The notes under the pieces are model-generated. The model searched no databases. It was not told where the DNA came from and worked only from the letters and a program-made list of their open reading frames with translations. From NCBI GenBank assembly GCA_028817855.1, contig JAPPOT010000152.1, forward strand, positions 1 to 36,311: 36,311 nucleotides of DNA. The letters run 5' to 3'. Source of the stretch: Myxococcales bacterium. Lineage in GTDB: Bacteria > Myxococcota_A > Polyangia > Polyangiales > JAFGIB01. Positions 1 through 7,614 of this stretch are shown piece by piece (within the stretch, counting starts at the first letter, position 1; every line of letters begins with the position of its first letter). The position numbers and the translations under genes are program-made.

Positions 1-15
1 GGATGGATGGCTCAT
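1..15 (-). CDS. Start of a truncated gene, probably ImuB-type Y-family polymerase
   Basis: Only the first five codons (M-S-H-P-S) lie in the window. The ATG overlaps the TGA of the ImuA-like gene as ATGA, the usual sign of translational coupling. In established imuA-imuB-dnaE2 cassettes the gene after imuA is imuB, a catalytically impaired Y-family polymerase that links DnaE2 to the sliding clamp. The identity here is therefore inferred from position alone, because no diagnostic residue is visible. Confidence 0.4.
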
Positions 16-647
16 AAAAGTCCCCAGGGGCCGCGTCGGCGTTCGGCCGAGACCGGGCCGAGCAAACCGGACTTGTCCTTGCGTACGTGCGGCTCCACCT
101 CGAAGCGGCCGCGGGCAACGCGTGCGCGCGTCGGGGTGATGCAGAGGCTGACCAGTGGACCGAGGGAGCGGGTCTGCTTGTCGCTGAGCAGGATCACCTG
201 GGCGTCGTGCTCGCGCGCCAGACCCAGCAGTCGGCCCTGCCATGCGTTGCCGCCGCCCGTCGCACGCGTCTCGCTCAGGTCCAGCACCACCATGCCGAAG
301 CCGCCCGAACGCAGCAGCAGCTCCGCGGCACGTGCTGGGCCGAGCGGGCCGGCCGAGGGCGGGACGTGCACCACGATCAGTGCGTCCAGGTCGATGCCGC
401 TGTCGGCCAGGTCGGGCGGGTAGAGCGAGCCACCGCGGGGCTGCACCCAGGCGGTCGTCTCACCACGGCTCTGGGCGCGCCGCAGGCAGGCCACCGTGGC
501 CGTCATCTGGGCGCCGACCCCAGCGCTGCTCCCGATCTCGATCAGCCGTCCCCGGGGCAGCTGCTCGGCCAGCGGGGTGCTCCGGGGATCGAGCACCTCG
601 GGGAGCTTGAAGGAGAGGGCCGAGAGCGATCGCAGGGAAGCGGACAC
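12..647 (-). CDS. imuA: ImuA-like (RecA-fold) mutasome protein
   Basis: A 211-residue protein with a RecA-like core: a degenerate P-loop near residues 37-45 (EIGSSAGVGA, no Walker lysine), a strand-rich segment WVQPRGGSLYPPDL, and a Walker-B-like strand ending in VVLDLSE. The LYPPDLADSGID block is typical of ImuA/RecA-like proteins encoded ahead of imuB. The missing P-loop lysine suggests it does not hydrolyse ATP like RecA. The start is GTG at 647, 13 nt after a LexA-type palindrome and about 8 nt after a -10 hexamer, so the transcript may be nearly leaderless. The stop overlaps the next start (ATGA). Known role of the family: SOS-induced translesion synthesis with ImuB and DnaE2. A dnaE2 gene lies at 24128-27304. 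The alternative is a generic RecA-like protein. Confidence 0.75.
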   Translation of the reverse strand: MSASLRSLSALSFKLPEVLDPRSTPLAEQLPRGRLIEIGSSAGVGAQMTATVACLRRAQSRGETTAWVQPRGGSLYPPDLADSGIDLDALIVVHVPPSAGPLGPARAAELLLRSGGFGMVVLDLSETRATGGGNAWQGRLLGLAREHDAQVILLSDKQTRSLGPLVSLCITPTRARVARGRFEVEPHVRKDKSGLLGPVSAERRRGPWGLL

Positions 648-655
648 GGTCGATC

Positions 656-684
656 AAGATACTGATCGTACATTCAGTGGTCAA
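656..684 (-). promoter_or_regulatory. Predicted imuA promoter with operator in the spacer
   Basis: On the minus strand TTGACC (684-679) is followed after exactly 17 nt by TATCTT (661-656), a good -35 and a 4/6 -10. The LexA-type palindrome fills the spacer, a classic repression layout. The expected start of transcription falls within a few bases of the GTG at 647, predicting a leaderless or nearly leaderless message. Confidence 0.6.
661..678. promoter_or_regulatory. LexA-type operator (SOS box) of imuA
   Basis: A perfect palindrome ACTGA-N8-TCAGT. The same arms and the same 8-nt spacing recur at 24096-24113 ahead of dnaE2. The form resembles the CT...GTTCAG-type LexA box described for Myxococcus. 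That both copies flank known SOS-family genes is the main argument. LexA binding itself is inference. Confidence 0.72.
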
Positions 685-749
685 ATCCGCGCGGCGCCTT
701 TCTCGGATCCCCATTGATCTCGTTGTCTTCCTCGCCAGCCCCTGTCCAT

Positions 750-768
750 AACGGGTGGTCGGGTGGGG
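750..768. repeat. 19-nt dispersed repeat, copy 1
   Basis: The sequence AACGGGTGGTCGGGTGGGG occurs here, in the gap between the ImuA-like gene and the DUF362 gene, and exactly again at 14349-14367, where it forms the end of a truncated AraC-type gene. Nineteen identical bases are unlikely by chance even at this GC content. What it is (REP-like unit or element end) is not known from two copies. Confidence 0.5.
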
Positions 769-817
769 TCCCGCGCGCGCCTTGGCGAGCAAACCGAGGG
801 GTTTGGGGACGGACTGA

Positions 818-2173
818 TCAAGACTCGAAGCGCTCGCGCAGCGCTGCCTCGTCGGCGGCCTCGATCCCGTCGAAGAGGAGCTCGACCTGCCCGGGCCCCT
901 CCGCGCCCAACCCGAGCTGGATCGCGTTGTCGATCTGGGGCAGCGCCCACGGACTCGAGTCGGCGATCACGGACTGCACCCGGTCCGGGCTGCTTACCGT
1001 CACGCGGCTCTGCTCGAGCTGGATCAGGGACACGCCGGCGGCGTCGATCGCCACGCGGTCGGTGCTCGCCAGGATCATCCCGCTGCTGGCGCGCACCGCG
1101 TCGGCGCCGTCGCCACCGGGGCCGCCGTTGACCAGCACCGTGGTCGCATCGACGATGTTCATCAGCGGCGTGAAGGGCTGGCTCAGGATCGCCACCTCGC
1201 GTCCGAGCGGCACGAAGTCGCTCTGGATGCTCGAGACGTAGTGAAGCGGATCGCGCGAGCTGTCTTCGATCGCGCCGACGAAGTTCTTCATCGACAGCGA
1301 GAAGACCGCGAACTGGTGGTTCTTGCAGGTCGGTACGTTGATCAGGTGATCGGCCTCGAGGATCTTGCGCATCGCGAGGATGCCGCCTGCGCCTGACCAG
1401 GTCTCCTCCCAGGCGGGCGGCTGCACCAGCACCCAGTCGTCGGGCGCTTCCGACGCCGAGGGCGCGCGGTAGACCTCGTCCGCACCGGCGGCCAGCGCCG
1501 CCTCCGCCATGCCCGTGTTCTCGAAGACCTGCTCGGTGTTAAACTGCCGCGCCGAGCGGTCGCCCACGATGATGTGCCCCGGGTCGCGGCTCTTCACCAG
1601 TCGAATGACGGCCGCCAGCACCTCGTTGCTGGTGCGGATGCCGGGCGTGCCCACCGCGCGGTCGCTGACCGCGTTGGGCTTGATGAAGACGGTCTGTCCC
1701 GCCTCGATCGCGCCCAGCCCGCCGGCCAGCTCGACCGCGCGCGCGACCGCCATGTCCAGGTCCGCATGCTTGGCGAAGGCCACGGGCGTCAGGCCGCTGC
1801 TCGCATCCATGCCGTTTTCGCCCGCGGCGCCCATGCCGGCCGTGCCGTCGTCGGTCGGCTCGTCGCCGGTTGCGCCGTCGCCCGCGCCGCCCCTGCCCGC
1901 GCCGCCGCTGTCGCCGGAGTCCTCGCCCGGGCCGGCGACCGGCTCGTCGCCGCCACCATCGTCTCCGGCGACCGGGGTGTTGTCGTCGCCCGGCGGCATG
2001 TCGACGCCTGGTCCCGGCGGGCTCGTCGCCGCGCCCTCGGCCGCGGCCCCCTCGTCTTCGGAAGCGCAGGCCGGCGCCACCGCCAGAATGCCCAGCGCCG
2101 CCCCGGCACGCTCCAACAGCTCCCGACGGCTCAGCTCGTCGTCGCGCTCCTCATCCCGCTTGTCATCACCCAT
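818..2173 (-). CDS. Tat-exported DUF362 domain lipoprotein
   Basis: A 451-residue protein. Residues 15-36 form a twin-arginine signal (SRRELLERAG...) ending in a lipobox A-P-A-C36, so it is probably exported folded and lipidated. Residues 37 to about 125 are a low-complexity Gly/Asp/Pro linker. The rest is a DUF362 domain, with the typical blocks VFIKPNAVSD, a glycine/aspartate strand IIVGDRS, and CKNHQFAVFSLSMKNFVGAI. DUF362 proteins are often found with iron-sulfur or redox functions, but their reaction is not defined, and no CxxCxxC ferredoxin motif is visible here. It lies 80 nt after the next minus-strand gene, possibly the same transcript. Ribosome-binding site is weak. Function unknown. 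Confidence 0.8.
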   Translation of the reverse strand: MGDDKRDEERDDELSRRELLERAGAALGILAVAPACASEDEGAAAEGAATSPPGPGVDMPPGDDNTPVAGDDGGGDEPVAGPGEDSGDSGGAGRGGAGDGATGDEPTDDGTAGMGAAGENGMDASSGLTPVAFAKHADLDMAVARAVELAGGLGAIEAGQTVFIKPNAVSDRAVGTPGIRTSNEVLAAVIRLVKSRDPGHIIVGDRSARQFNTEQVFENTGMAEAALAAGADEVYRAPSASEAPDDWVLVQPPAWEETWSGAGGILAMRKILEADHLINVPTCKNHQFAVFSLSMKNFVGAIEDSSRDPLHYVSSIQSDFVPLGREVAILSQPFTPLMNIVDATTVLVNGGPGGDGADAVRASSGMILASTDRVAIDAAGVSLIQLEQSRVTVSSPDRVQSVIADSSPWALPQIDNAIQLGLGAEGPGQVELLFDGIEAADEAALRERFES

Positions 2174-2253
2174 GACACGAACCTAAGGAGCCTCCGGGCG
2201 TCTGGAAAGCCCAGGCTTGGGGGATGTCGCCTACGGGAAGCCACGAGCGCAGC

Positions 2254-3435
2254 TCAGTGCTCGATCACGAGCTCGGCCTCGGCCGCGACCCGCCGCAGCA
2301 GGGCGCTACCGTGAATGGTGAGGGGCGCAGGCAGCACAAGCTCGGCATCCGGTGCGTGCAGCACACCGTGCAGGGCGCCCCCGCCCCGCAGCTCGATCGT
2401 ACCGGCGCCGGCCACGAAGAGCCGCACCTGACCGCCCGCAGTCGCGTCCTCCGCGCTGCCGCCCAGGTGCAGCAGCCCGTCCACGCGTACGTTGCCTGTG
2501 ACCAGCAGATCGAGTGTCTGTCCGGTCGCGACCTCGATCACCAGCTCGCCGTTGATCGCCAGATCGCCGTCGAGCACCACCAGCGCGCTCTGCTCCACCC
2601 GCACCCGTGTCGGGTCGGGCCCGATCGAGTCGAGCTCGAGGCGCGCGCACGGCTCTTCGAACGTGAGCGACTCCACCGGTGCTGCGCCGAGCGCGGCCAG
2701 GCTCGCCGGGTCGAGGCGCGTCGTGTCGTCGCACGGGCAGGCCGTTGGTGCGAGCACCTCGCCCACCTCCGTCGCTGCCGGCACTGGGCCGCCGCCGAGC
2801 TCCAGCTCCGCCCCTGCCGGCTGTCTCAGAACACCGCCCACCTGCAGCGACGCCAGCTGGATCCGCCCGCCGCCCGCGACGTCGCCTCCCACTTCCACCG
2901 TGGCGTCCGCACCCAGCACGTCGCCGGCGACCTGCAGGCTGCCGCCGACGTTCAGAAGCAGCTCGCCGAGCGTCAGCCCCTGCGGCCCGGACACGCGCAG
3001 GTCGCCGTCGATCGCGGCGTCGTCTCCAAGGCTCATGCTGCCGTCGACGCCCGCGCTGGCGACGCCGGAGCCCGCGCTCGTTCGCAGCTCGACGGGCGCG
3101 CTGCTGGAGAAGCCGTCGCAGCTGCACAGGGCCATGCTCCTGGCATCCCCTGCGAGCGCCGCCAGACCGCGGCCGCCGGCGAGCGAGACCGCCGTCCCGT
3201 CGGCGGGATCACACGCGCCGGCGTCCTCGCCGTCGCCGTCGCCGTTACCAGCGTCGGCGCTGGCATCCACGTCGCCACCATCCACATCGGCATCGCCGCC
3301 GGCACCGGCATCGTCGGGGCCCGCGTCGAGCCCGCGCGCTGCCTCACGTTGGACCGCGACCACATCCACGCGTGAGGTGCAGCTCCACGCGCCGAGTCCG
3401 ATCAGTGCGCCCGCCAGCAGCCTAGCCCGGATCAT
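2254..3435 (-). CDS. Asp/Gly-rich lipoprotein with repetitive beta-strand body
   Basis: A 393-residue protein with a short lipoprotein signal (MIRARLLAGALIGLGAWSC, Cys19), then an Ala/Asp/Gly linker to about residue 80, then a body of short strands punctuated by glycines (VGGSLQVAGDVLGADATVEV, IHGSALLRRV) that looks like a solenoid or beta-helix, similar to anchor domains common in Myxococcota surface proteins. Cys pairs CSC (about 104) and CPC (about 233) could form disulfides. I do not recognise a specific family. The start codon and first five residues are encoded by the terminal inverted repeat of the dispersed element at 3422-3556, so the element has either supplied this start or inserted right at it. 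Confidence 0.7.
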   Translation of the reverse strand: MIRARLLAGALIGLGAWSCTSRVDVVAVQREAARGLDAGPDDAGAGGDADVDGGDVDASADAGNGDGDGEDAGACDPADGTAVSLAGGRGLAALAGDARSMALCSCDGFSSSAPVELRTSAGSGVASAGVDGSMSLGDDAAIDGDLRVSGPQGLTLGELLLNVGGSLQVAGDVLGADATVEVGGDVAGGGRIQLASLQVGGVLRQPAGAELELGGGPVPAATEVGEVLAPTACPCDDTTRLDPASLAALGAAPVESLTFEEPCARLELDSIGPDPTRVRVEQSALVVLDGDLAINGELVIEVATGQTLDLLVTGNVRVDGLLHLGGSAEDATAGGQVRLFVAGAGTIELRGGGALHGVLHAPDAELVLPAPLTIHGSALLRRVAAEAELVIEH

Positions 3436-3556
3436 TCATGACCTCGCGCGCCCTCGCACAAACCACTCGACTCCGCAGCGGTTCGCTCCGCTCGCAAAAG
3501 CCCTGCAGAGCCGATCGCTTGCACGATCATCGCACGCCTTCATGTATCCGGGCTAG
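3422..3556 (+). repeat. Dispersed CTAGCCCGGAT element, copy A (135 bp)
   Basis: Bounded by perfect 11-nt inverted repeats CTAGCCCGGAT (3422-3432) and ATCCGGGCTAG (3546-3556). Inside, CGCGCGCCCTCGCACAA and ACTCGACTCCGCAGCG match the left blocks of copies B and C, and GCCGATCGCTTGCACGATC matches the right block of C. No protein of its own. Its left end carries the ATG of the 2254-3435 gene, and its right end carries the TAG stop of the 3553-4362 gene, so it fills the whole junction between them. No flanking duplication beyond CTAG itself is obvious. Confidence 0.85.
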
Positions 3557-4362
3557 CGACCACGCGTACGCAGCTCATCCAGCCTCTTGCGCGCACGCGC
3601 CGCGGCCGGGCCCTGGTCGTGGTGCTTGAGCAGCTTCTCCAGGGCGCGTTGCTCCTCGTCGAAGCGACCGAGGGTGCGAAGCGCACGCGCCGTACCTGCC
3701 CGCGCCTCCCCCGAGAGCGGGCCCGGTCGTGCGCCGGCGCGCCGGTAGAGCTTGAGCGCACCCGCGGCGTCGTCCAGGCGCTCGAGTCGCAGGTCGGCCG
3801 CGGCGATGCGCGCCACGTGGGCGCTGCCGCTGCGTGGGGCGCTGCGGACCACGCGCATGTAGGTGCGCTCGGCTTCGGCGTAGCGCCCCTCACCGCGCAG
3901 CCGGTTGCCGCGCGCGAGCAGATCTTCCGGCGACCGCTCCACGCGCACCGGTTCGCCCGCGGGCGCAGCTTCCTGCACGGCTTCCTGCACGTCCTCGAGC
4001 GCCTGCAGGTCCTCGTCCTCGATCTCGCGCGCGTCCGCACTCGGCGTGGGCACCGCAGCCGGTGCGCTCACCGGTGGAACGCTCTCCTCCTGCACTGCGC
4101 GCTGCTCCGCTACGTAAAACGCAGCCGCCGAGCCGACGCAGAGCACCAGTCCTGCAAGCAGCCAGCCCCCGTAGCGTCGCGCTGCCGGTGCGCGCGTCGA
4201 CAGGCCCGCGCCCGCCTCCGGCGACCAGGTCTGCAGAGCGCCGTCGATCAACGTGCGCTTGGCGCTGTGCTCCATCGGCGCCGCGGGACCGGGGTCACCG
4301 GCGCGCGGCTCGAGCGAGAGGAGCTCGGCCAGCTCCTCGTGCAATCGCTCCCGTTCAGCCAT
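3553..4362 (-). CDS. Membrane-anchored TPR protein, probable anti-sigma partner of the ECF factor
   Basis: A 269-residue protein. Residues 1-60 are hydrophilic and cytoplasmic, a single membrane helix lies near 64-86 (YGGWLLAGLVLCVGSAAAFYVA), then a Pro/Ala/Glu-rich linker, then TPR-like helices from about 140 to the end (LLARGNRLRGEGRYAEAERTYMRVV). The start at 4362 is chosen because GGAGGTG precedes it by 4 nt and it overlaps the sigma-factor stop by 8 nt; longer starts lack this. Myxococcota often pair ECF sigma factors with a membrane protein of this shape that holds the sigma factor. No zinc HxxxCxxC anti-sigma motif is visible, so the role is inferred from coupling. The TAG stop is formed by the end of repeat copy A. 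Confidence 0.72.
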   Translation of the reverse strand: MAERERLHEELAELLSLEPRAGDPGPAAPMEHSAKRTLIDGALQTWSPEAGAGLSTRAPAARRYGGWLLAGLVLCVGSAAAFYVAEQRAVQEESVPPVSAPAAVPTPSADAREIEDEDLQALEDVQEAVQEAAPAGEPVRVERSPEDLLARGNRLRGEGRYAEAERTYMRVVRSAPRSGSAHVARIAAADLRLERLDDAAGALKLYRRAGARPGPLSGEARAGTARALRTLGRFDEEQRALEKLLKHHDQGPAAARARKRLDELRTRGR

Positions 4363-4999
4363 CCTCACCTCCGCGCTTCTCACCATAGAGCGCGCGCAGT
4401 CGCCCGGTCGCCAGTCGTAGCCGGCTCTTGGCGGTGTCGAAGGGGACCTCGAGCGCCTCGGCCACTTCCGGCACGCTCATCCCCATCACGTGGTGCAGCA
4501 CCAGCACCTGGCGCTGCGGCTCCGGCAGCATGTCGAGCATCTGCGCCAGCTGCCGGCGCGTCATCGTGCGGTCGTCTGGCGCGGCGGTGACCGCGGGCAC
4601 CAGCTCCTCTTCCAGCACCTGCTGCTGTGCTCTGCGCGCGCGCGCCTGGCGTACCCGTCGCAGGGTGGCGCGCACCGTGATCCGGTCCGCCCAGGTCGTC
4701 AGCGCGCTGCGTCCCTCGAAGCGGGGCAAGCCGCGCAGCACCTCGATTAGGGCCGCCTGGGCGTGGTCGTCGACGTCCGAGTCACCCGGGCAGAGAAAGC
4801 GCACCAGGTTGCGCACCCGTGGCAGCAGCGCCTCCAGCAGCTCCGATGCGGCGCGCCTGTCGCCCGCAACCGCACGCGCGATGCGCGGGTCATTTCCCGC
4901 GATCCGACCCCCGGCAGGCCGATCCGCCGCCCGAGCCGCGTCTGGCTCCGCGGCGAGCTTCAGGTTGGTCGGCAGTCGCTGTGCCACGTCCACGAGCAT
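4355..4999 (-). CDS. ECF-family RNA polymerase sigma factor
   Basis: A 214-residue protein with the two ECF regions. Sigma region 2 spans about 47-118 (LLPRVRNLVRFLCPGDSDVDDHAQAALIEVLRGLPRFEG...WADRITVRATLRR). Region 4 spans about 150-205, with the helix-turn-helix VLHHVMGMSVPEVAEALEVPFDTAKSRLR. The N-terminal 40 residues are extra and Ala/Asp-rich. It directs RNA polymerase to an alternative promoter set; the targets are not visible. It starts 27 nt after the beta-barrel-like gene and its end overlaps the TPR membrane gene, suggesting one operon of three. An AGGA lies 12 nt before the ATG. Confidence 0.88.
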   Translation of the reverse strand: MLVDVAQRLPTNLKLAAEPDAARAADRPAGGRIAGNDPRIARAVAGDRRAASELLEALLPRVRNLVRFLCPGDSDVDDHAQAALIEVLRGLPRFEGRSALTTWADRITVRATLRRVRQARARRAQQQVLEEELVPAVTAAPDDRTMTRRQLAQMLDMLPEPQRQVLVLHHVMGMSVPEVAEALEVPFDTAKSRLRLATGRLRALYGEKRGGEDG

Positions 5000-5026
5000 A
5001 CAGTGCGTCCTGTCCCAGGGATCGGG

Positions 5027-6160
5027 TCATTCGCTGGCCAGGAAGAGGGCCAGCCCCGCGGCCGGCATCAGGCGCCACAGGGGCAGCTCCTGGTGCCCCT
5101 CGGGCCGCTGGATCTGCAGACGGGTGCGGGTGGGTGTCCACTGGCCCGCGATCACGAGGGAAAGCCCGAATGTGCCGGCGGCCCCGGTCGACAGGGCGAA
5201 GCGGGCCGCCAGCGACCCTTCCAGCAGTAGGCCGGTGTGGGTGCTACCCGCCGTGCTGACCAGGTCCGGGTCCGCGGTGGCCGTCGTGCGGCGCAGATGG
5301 GTGAGTCCTCCCGCCAGCCCCGGCCGCAGCCAGATGCCCTCGTTCAGGACCAGGGGCACACCCACGCCGAGCAGGGCCACGTGCCGGCTGAGGCGCAGCT
5401 CCGCCCCGCCGCCCTGCGCGTCCGTGTCGAGACCGAAGCGGCCGCGCAGATCGATCTCGATTCCGTCGAGCACGAGCGCCGCCGCCAGCCAGGGTCCGTG
5501 CTGTAGCGGCTCGCTCTCGCCGTCGAGCGCCCCCTGCCAACCGAGGGCGAGGAGGGCGCCGATGTCGATCGCGGACCCCGAGCCCCACTCCGGGTCCGTG
5601 CCCGAGTCCGTGCCCGAGTCCGTGCCCGAGTCCGTGCCCGAGTCCGTGCCCGACGAACCCTCGTGCGACTCCCCAGTCCTCACATCCAGCGCAATCGCCT
5701 GCAGGTTGGCTCGCACCGAGAGCGCGATCGCTTCGCGCTGCGCCGACCTCGCCTTGCCCTCGTGCCCGCCCTGGAGCGGAAACTCCCGCCGCACCAACTC
5801 CCTCGCACCGCGTTCGTAGATCGACAGCGAGATCGTGCCGTCCCCTGCAGGAGCGCTCACCAGAAGCACCACCCGCGCGCCGCTGCGGGTGGCCGCTCGC
5901 CGGGCGCGCCCGAGCTCATCGCTGCCGCCCGCGTCCGCCATTGGCTCGATGCGCCAGGGCAGGTCGGCGGTCTGCCCTGCGATTCGCTCCGCCACGCCGG
6001 GCTCCAGGGGCTCCAGCAACACCGCCCGTAGCGGCTCCTGCTGACCCGCAGCGGGGCCCGCGGCGGCCAGGAGCCACAGCAGCACCGGCGAAAGCCCGCC
6101 GAGCCACCGCCATCCGGGGCGCCCCCTCCGCCATTGCTCTGCCGCCGTGACCCGATTCAC
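5027..6160 (-). CDS. Exported protein with beta-barrel-like C-terminal half
   Basis: About 377 residues from a GTG at 6160. A TTG at 6199 would add 13 residues. A signal peptide (LSPVLLWLLAAAGPAAGQQ) is followed by a periplasmic domain of about 120 residues, a GTDS tandem repeat (residues about 170-190), and a C-terminal half of alternating hydrophobic strands with small turns (ALLALGWQGAL, IEIDLRGRFGLD, GLALFLASE) that looks like an outer-membrane barrel. No exact family is recognised. It is the first gene of a probable operon with an ECF sigma factor 27 nt downstream, suggesting envelope sensing. Upstream lies repeat copy B, shared with the divergent DUF1552 gene. Confidence 0.65.
   Translation of the reverse strand: MNRVTAAEQWRRGRPGWRWLGGLSPVLLWLLAAAGPAAGQQEPLRAVLLEPLEPGVAERIAGQTADLPWRIEPMADAGGSDELGRARRAATRSGARVVLLVSAPAGDGTISLSIYERGARELVRREFPLQGGHEGKARSAQREAIALSVRANLQAIALDVRTGESHEGSSGTDSGTDSGTDSGTDSGTDPEWGSGSAIDIGALLALGWQGALDGESEPLQHGPWLAAALVLDGIEIDLRGRFGLDTDAQGGGAELRLSRHVALLGVGVPLVLNEGIWLRPGLAGGLTHLRRTTATADPDLVSTAGSTHTGLLLEGSLAARFALSTGAAGTFGLSLVIAGQWTPTRTRLQIQRPEGHQELPLWRLMPAAGLALFLASE
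5591..5650. repeat. Five 12-bp tandem repeats coding for GTDS
   Basis: Five uninterrupted copies of a 12-nt unit (cgagtccgtgcc on the plus strand, the first with one change) encode GTDS x4 and GTDP in the exported protein. Because the unit is a multiple of three, slippage changes the linker length without breaking the frame. Confidence 0.9.
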
Positions 6161-6211
6161 CGCTCCGCATCCCCTACCCGGGTGCTGCGGCCTTGCCAAG
6201 CGTCGCCGGGC

Positions 6212-6296
6212 CTAGCCCGGATATCTCACCGATGCGCGCGCCCTCGCACAACCGTTCTTTCGATCTTCGCACGCCTCGGCGACACATCCGGGCTAG
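6212..6296 (+). repeat. Dispersed CTAGCCCGGAT element, copy B (85 bp)
   Basis: Same perfect 11-nt inverted ends as copies A and C (6212-6222, 6286-6296). It keeps the left block CGCGCGCCCTCGCACAACC and the right block TCTTCGCACG-CTCGGCGA, but lacks most of the middle, so it looks like an internally deleted member. It lies between two divergent genes. Its right end is 10 nt from the DUF1552 ATG and is followed by AACC, as in copy C. Confidence 0.88.
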
Positions 6297-6306
6297 AACC
6301 CCCCAG

Positions 6307-7614
6307 ATGCACATCGGACGTCGGGCATTCGTGGTCGGGGCCGGGGCGAGCGCCCTGGCGGGCCTGCTCGGCCGCGGCGCCCCCTGGCCGCTGGCTGCCG
6401 GCCGTGGTCAGGCTCAGGAGGCTGCGCCCGGGGCGGTGCGCCGCCTCATCATCTTCTTCTCCCCCAACGGCACCGTCCACCGGCACTGGCGCCCGACCGG
6501 GGAGGGCGCCGACTACGCCTTCGCGGCCGGCTCGATCCTCGAGCCCCTCGATGCCCTGCGCCAGCACCTGCTGGTGCTCGATGGCATCGACTTCAAGGGG
6601 GTCAGCAACCACGAGCCCGGCATGGCGGCCATGCTTACCGGGGGCGGCCCCGAGACCTCCACCCAGGGGCAGTCCGTGGATCAGCTCATCGCCTCCCAGC
6701 TGGCCGCCGATACGCCCTTTCCCTCCCTCGAGCTCGGCGTTGGCACCGACGCCTGGGGCGGTGGTGTCCAGACGCGCATGCTCTACGCGCCGGGCGGCGA
6801 CTTCGTGCATCCCGATCAGGATCCGGCCAACGTCTACCGCCGCGTCTTCGGCGGCGTGGTGGGAAGCCCGCAAGAGATGGACGCCCGCATGCGCCGCAAG
6901 GAGAGCGTGCTGTCGTTGCTGCGCGCAGAGCTTGGCACCCTGCGCGACCGGGTCGGTTCCGAGGAGCACGCCAAGCTCGACGTGCACCTTGAGGCGCTGC
7001 GCCGCATGGAGGTTGGGCTGACCGGTCCCGCGAGCAACCTCAGCTGCGACGCGCCGCCCCAGGTCATGCAGCTCGATCCGAATGCGCACGAGAGCTTCGC
7101 CGACGTCACGCGCGCCCAGACCGATCTGCTGGTCACCGCCCTGGCGTGTGGGATGACCCGCGTCGCCAGCTTGCAGCTCTCCCACACCGTCGGGCCCCAC
7201 GTCTTCTCCTGGCTCGGCCTGAGCGAGGGGCACCACGGCCTCTCCCACATGGACGACTCCAACACCGACGGCGTGGCCCAATTCGTCATGGCCGAGCGCT
7301 GGATCAGCGAGCAGTTCGCCTACCTGCTCGAGCAGCTCCAGGCCCTGCCCGAGCCCGGCGCCGACGGCAGCATGCTCGACCACACCCTGGTGGTGTGGGC
7401 CAAGGAGCTCGCGGACGGCCGCCTGCACGACAACGTCTCGGTGCCCTTCGTGCTGGCCGGTGCACCCGGCTACCTGCGCACCGGGCGCTACCTGCGCTTC
7501 GACGGGGAGCCGCACCAGAAGCTATTGGTCTCGATCTGCCACGCCATGGGGCTCGACAACCCCACGTTCGGCGACCCCTCCCATGGCACGGGTCCGCTGT
7601 CGGGGTTGACGTGA
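6307..7614 (+). CDS. Tat-exported DUF1552 protein
   Basis: A 435-residue protein. The start at 6307 is chosen because it begins with a compact twin-arginine signal (M-H-I-GRRAFVVGAG); an upstream start at 6193 would run through the repeat element. Family landmarks are LIIFFSPNGTVHRHWRPTG, LLVLDGIDF, HEPGMAAMLTGG, SVDQLIASQL and a late HTLVVWAKELADG block. DUF1552 proteins resemble the alkaline-phosphatase/sulfatase superfamily and are common in Planctomycetota and Myxococcota next to DUF1592 proteins. The substrate is unknown. The stop overlaps the GTG of the DUF1592 gene (GTGA), so the two are translationally coupled. No Shine-Dalgarno sequence lies in the 10 nt between the repeat and the ATG. 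Confidence 0.85.
   Translation: MHIGRRAFVVGAGASALAGLLGRGAPWPLAAGRGQAQEAAPGAVRRLIIFFSPNGTVHRHWRPTGEGADYAFAAGSILEPLDALRQHLLVLDGIDFKGVSNHEPGMAAMLTGGGPETSTQGQSVDQLIASQLAADTPFPSLELGVGTDAWGGGVQTRMLYAPGGDFVHPDQDPANVYRRVFGGVVGSPQEMDARMRRKESVLSLLRAELGTLRDRVGSEEHAKLDVHLEALRRMEVGLTGPASNLSCDAPPQVMQLDPNAHESFADVTRAQTDLLVTALACGMTRVASLQLSHTVGPHVFSWLGLSEGHHGLSHMDDSNTDGVAQFVMAERWISEQFAYLLEQLQALPEPGADGSMLDHTLVVWAKELADGRLHDNVSVPFVLAGAPGYLRTGRYLRFDGEPHQKLLVSICHAMGLDNPTFGDPSHGTGPLSGLT

Noticed and set aside
6193..6306. Upstream extension of the DUF1552 protein
   Set aside because: It would be translated through repeat copy B and would bury the twin-arginine signal internally.
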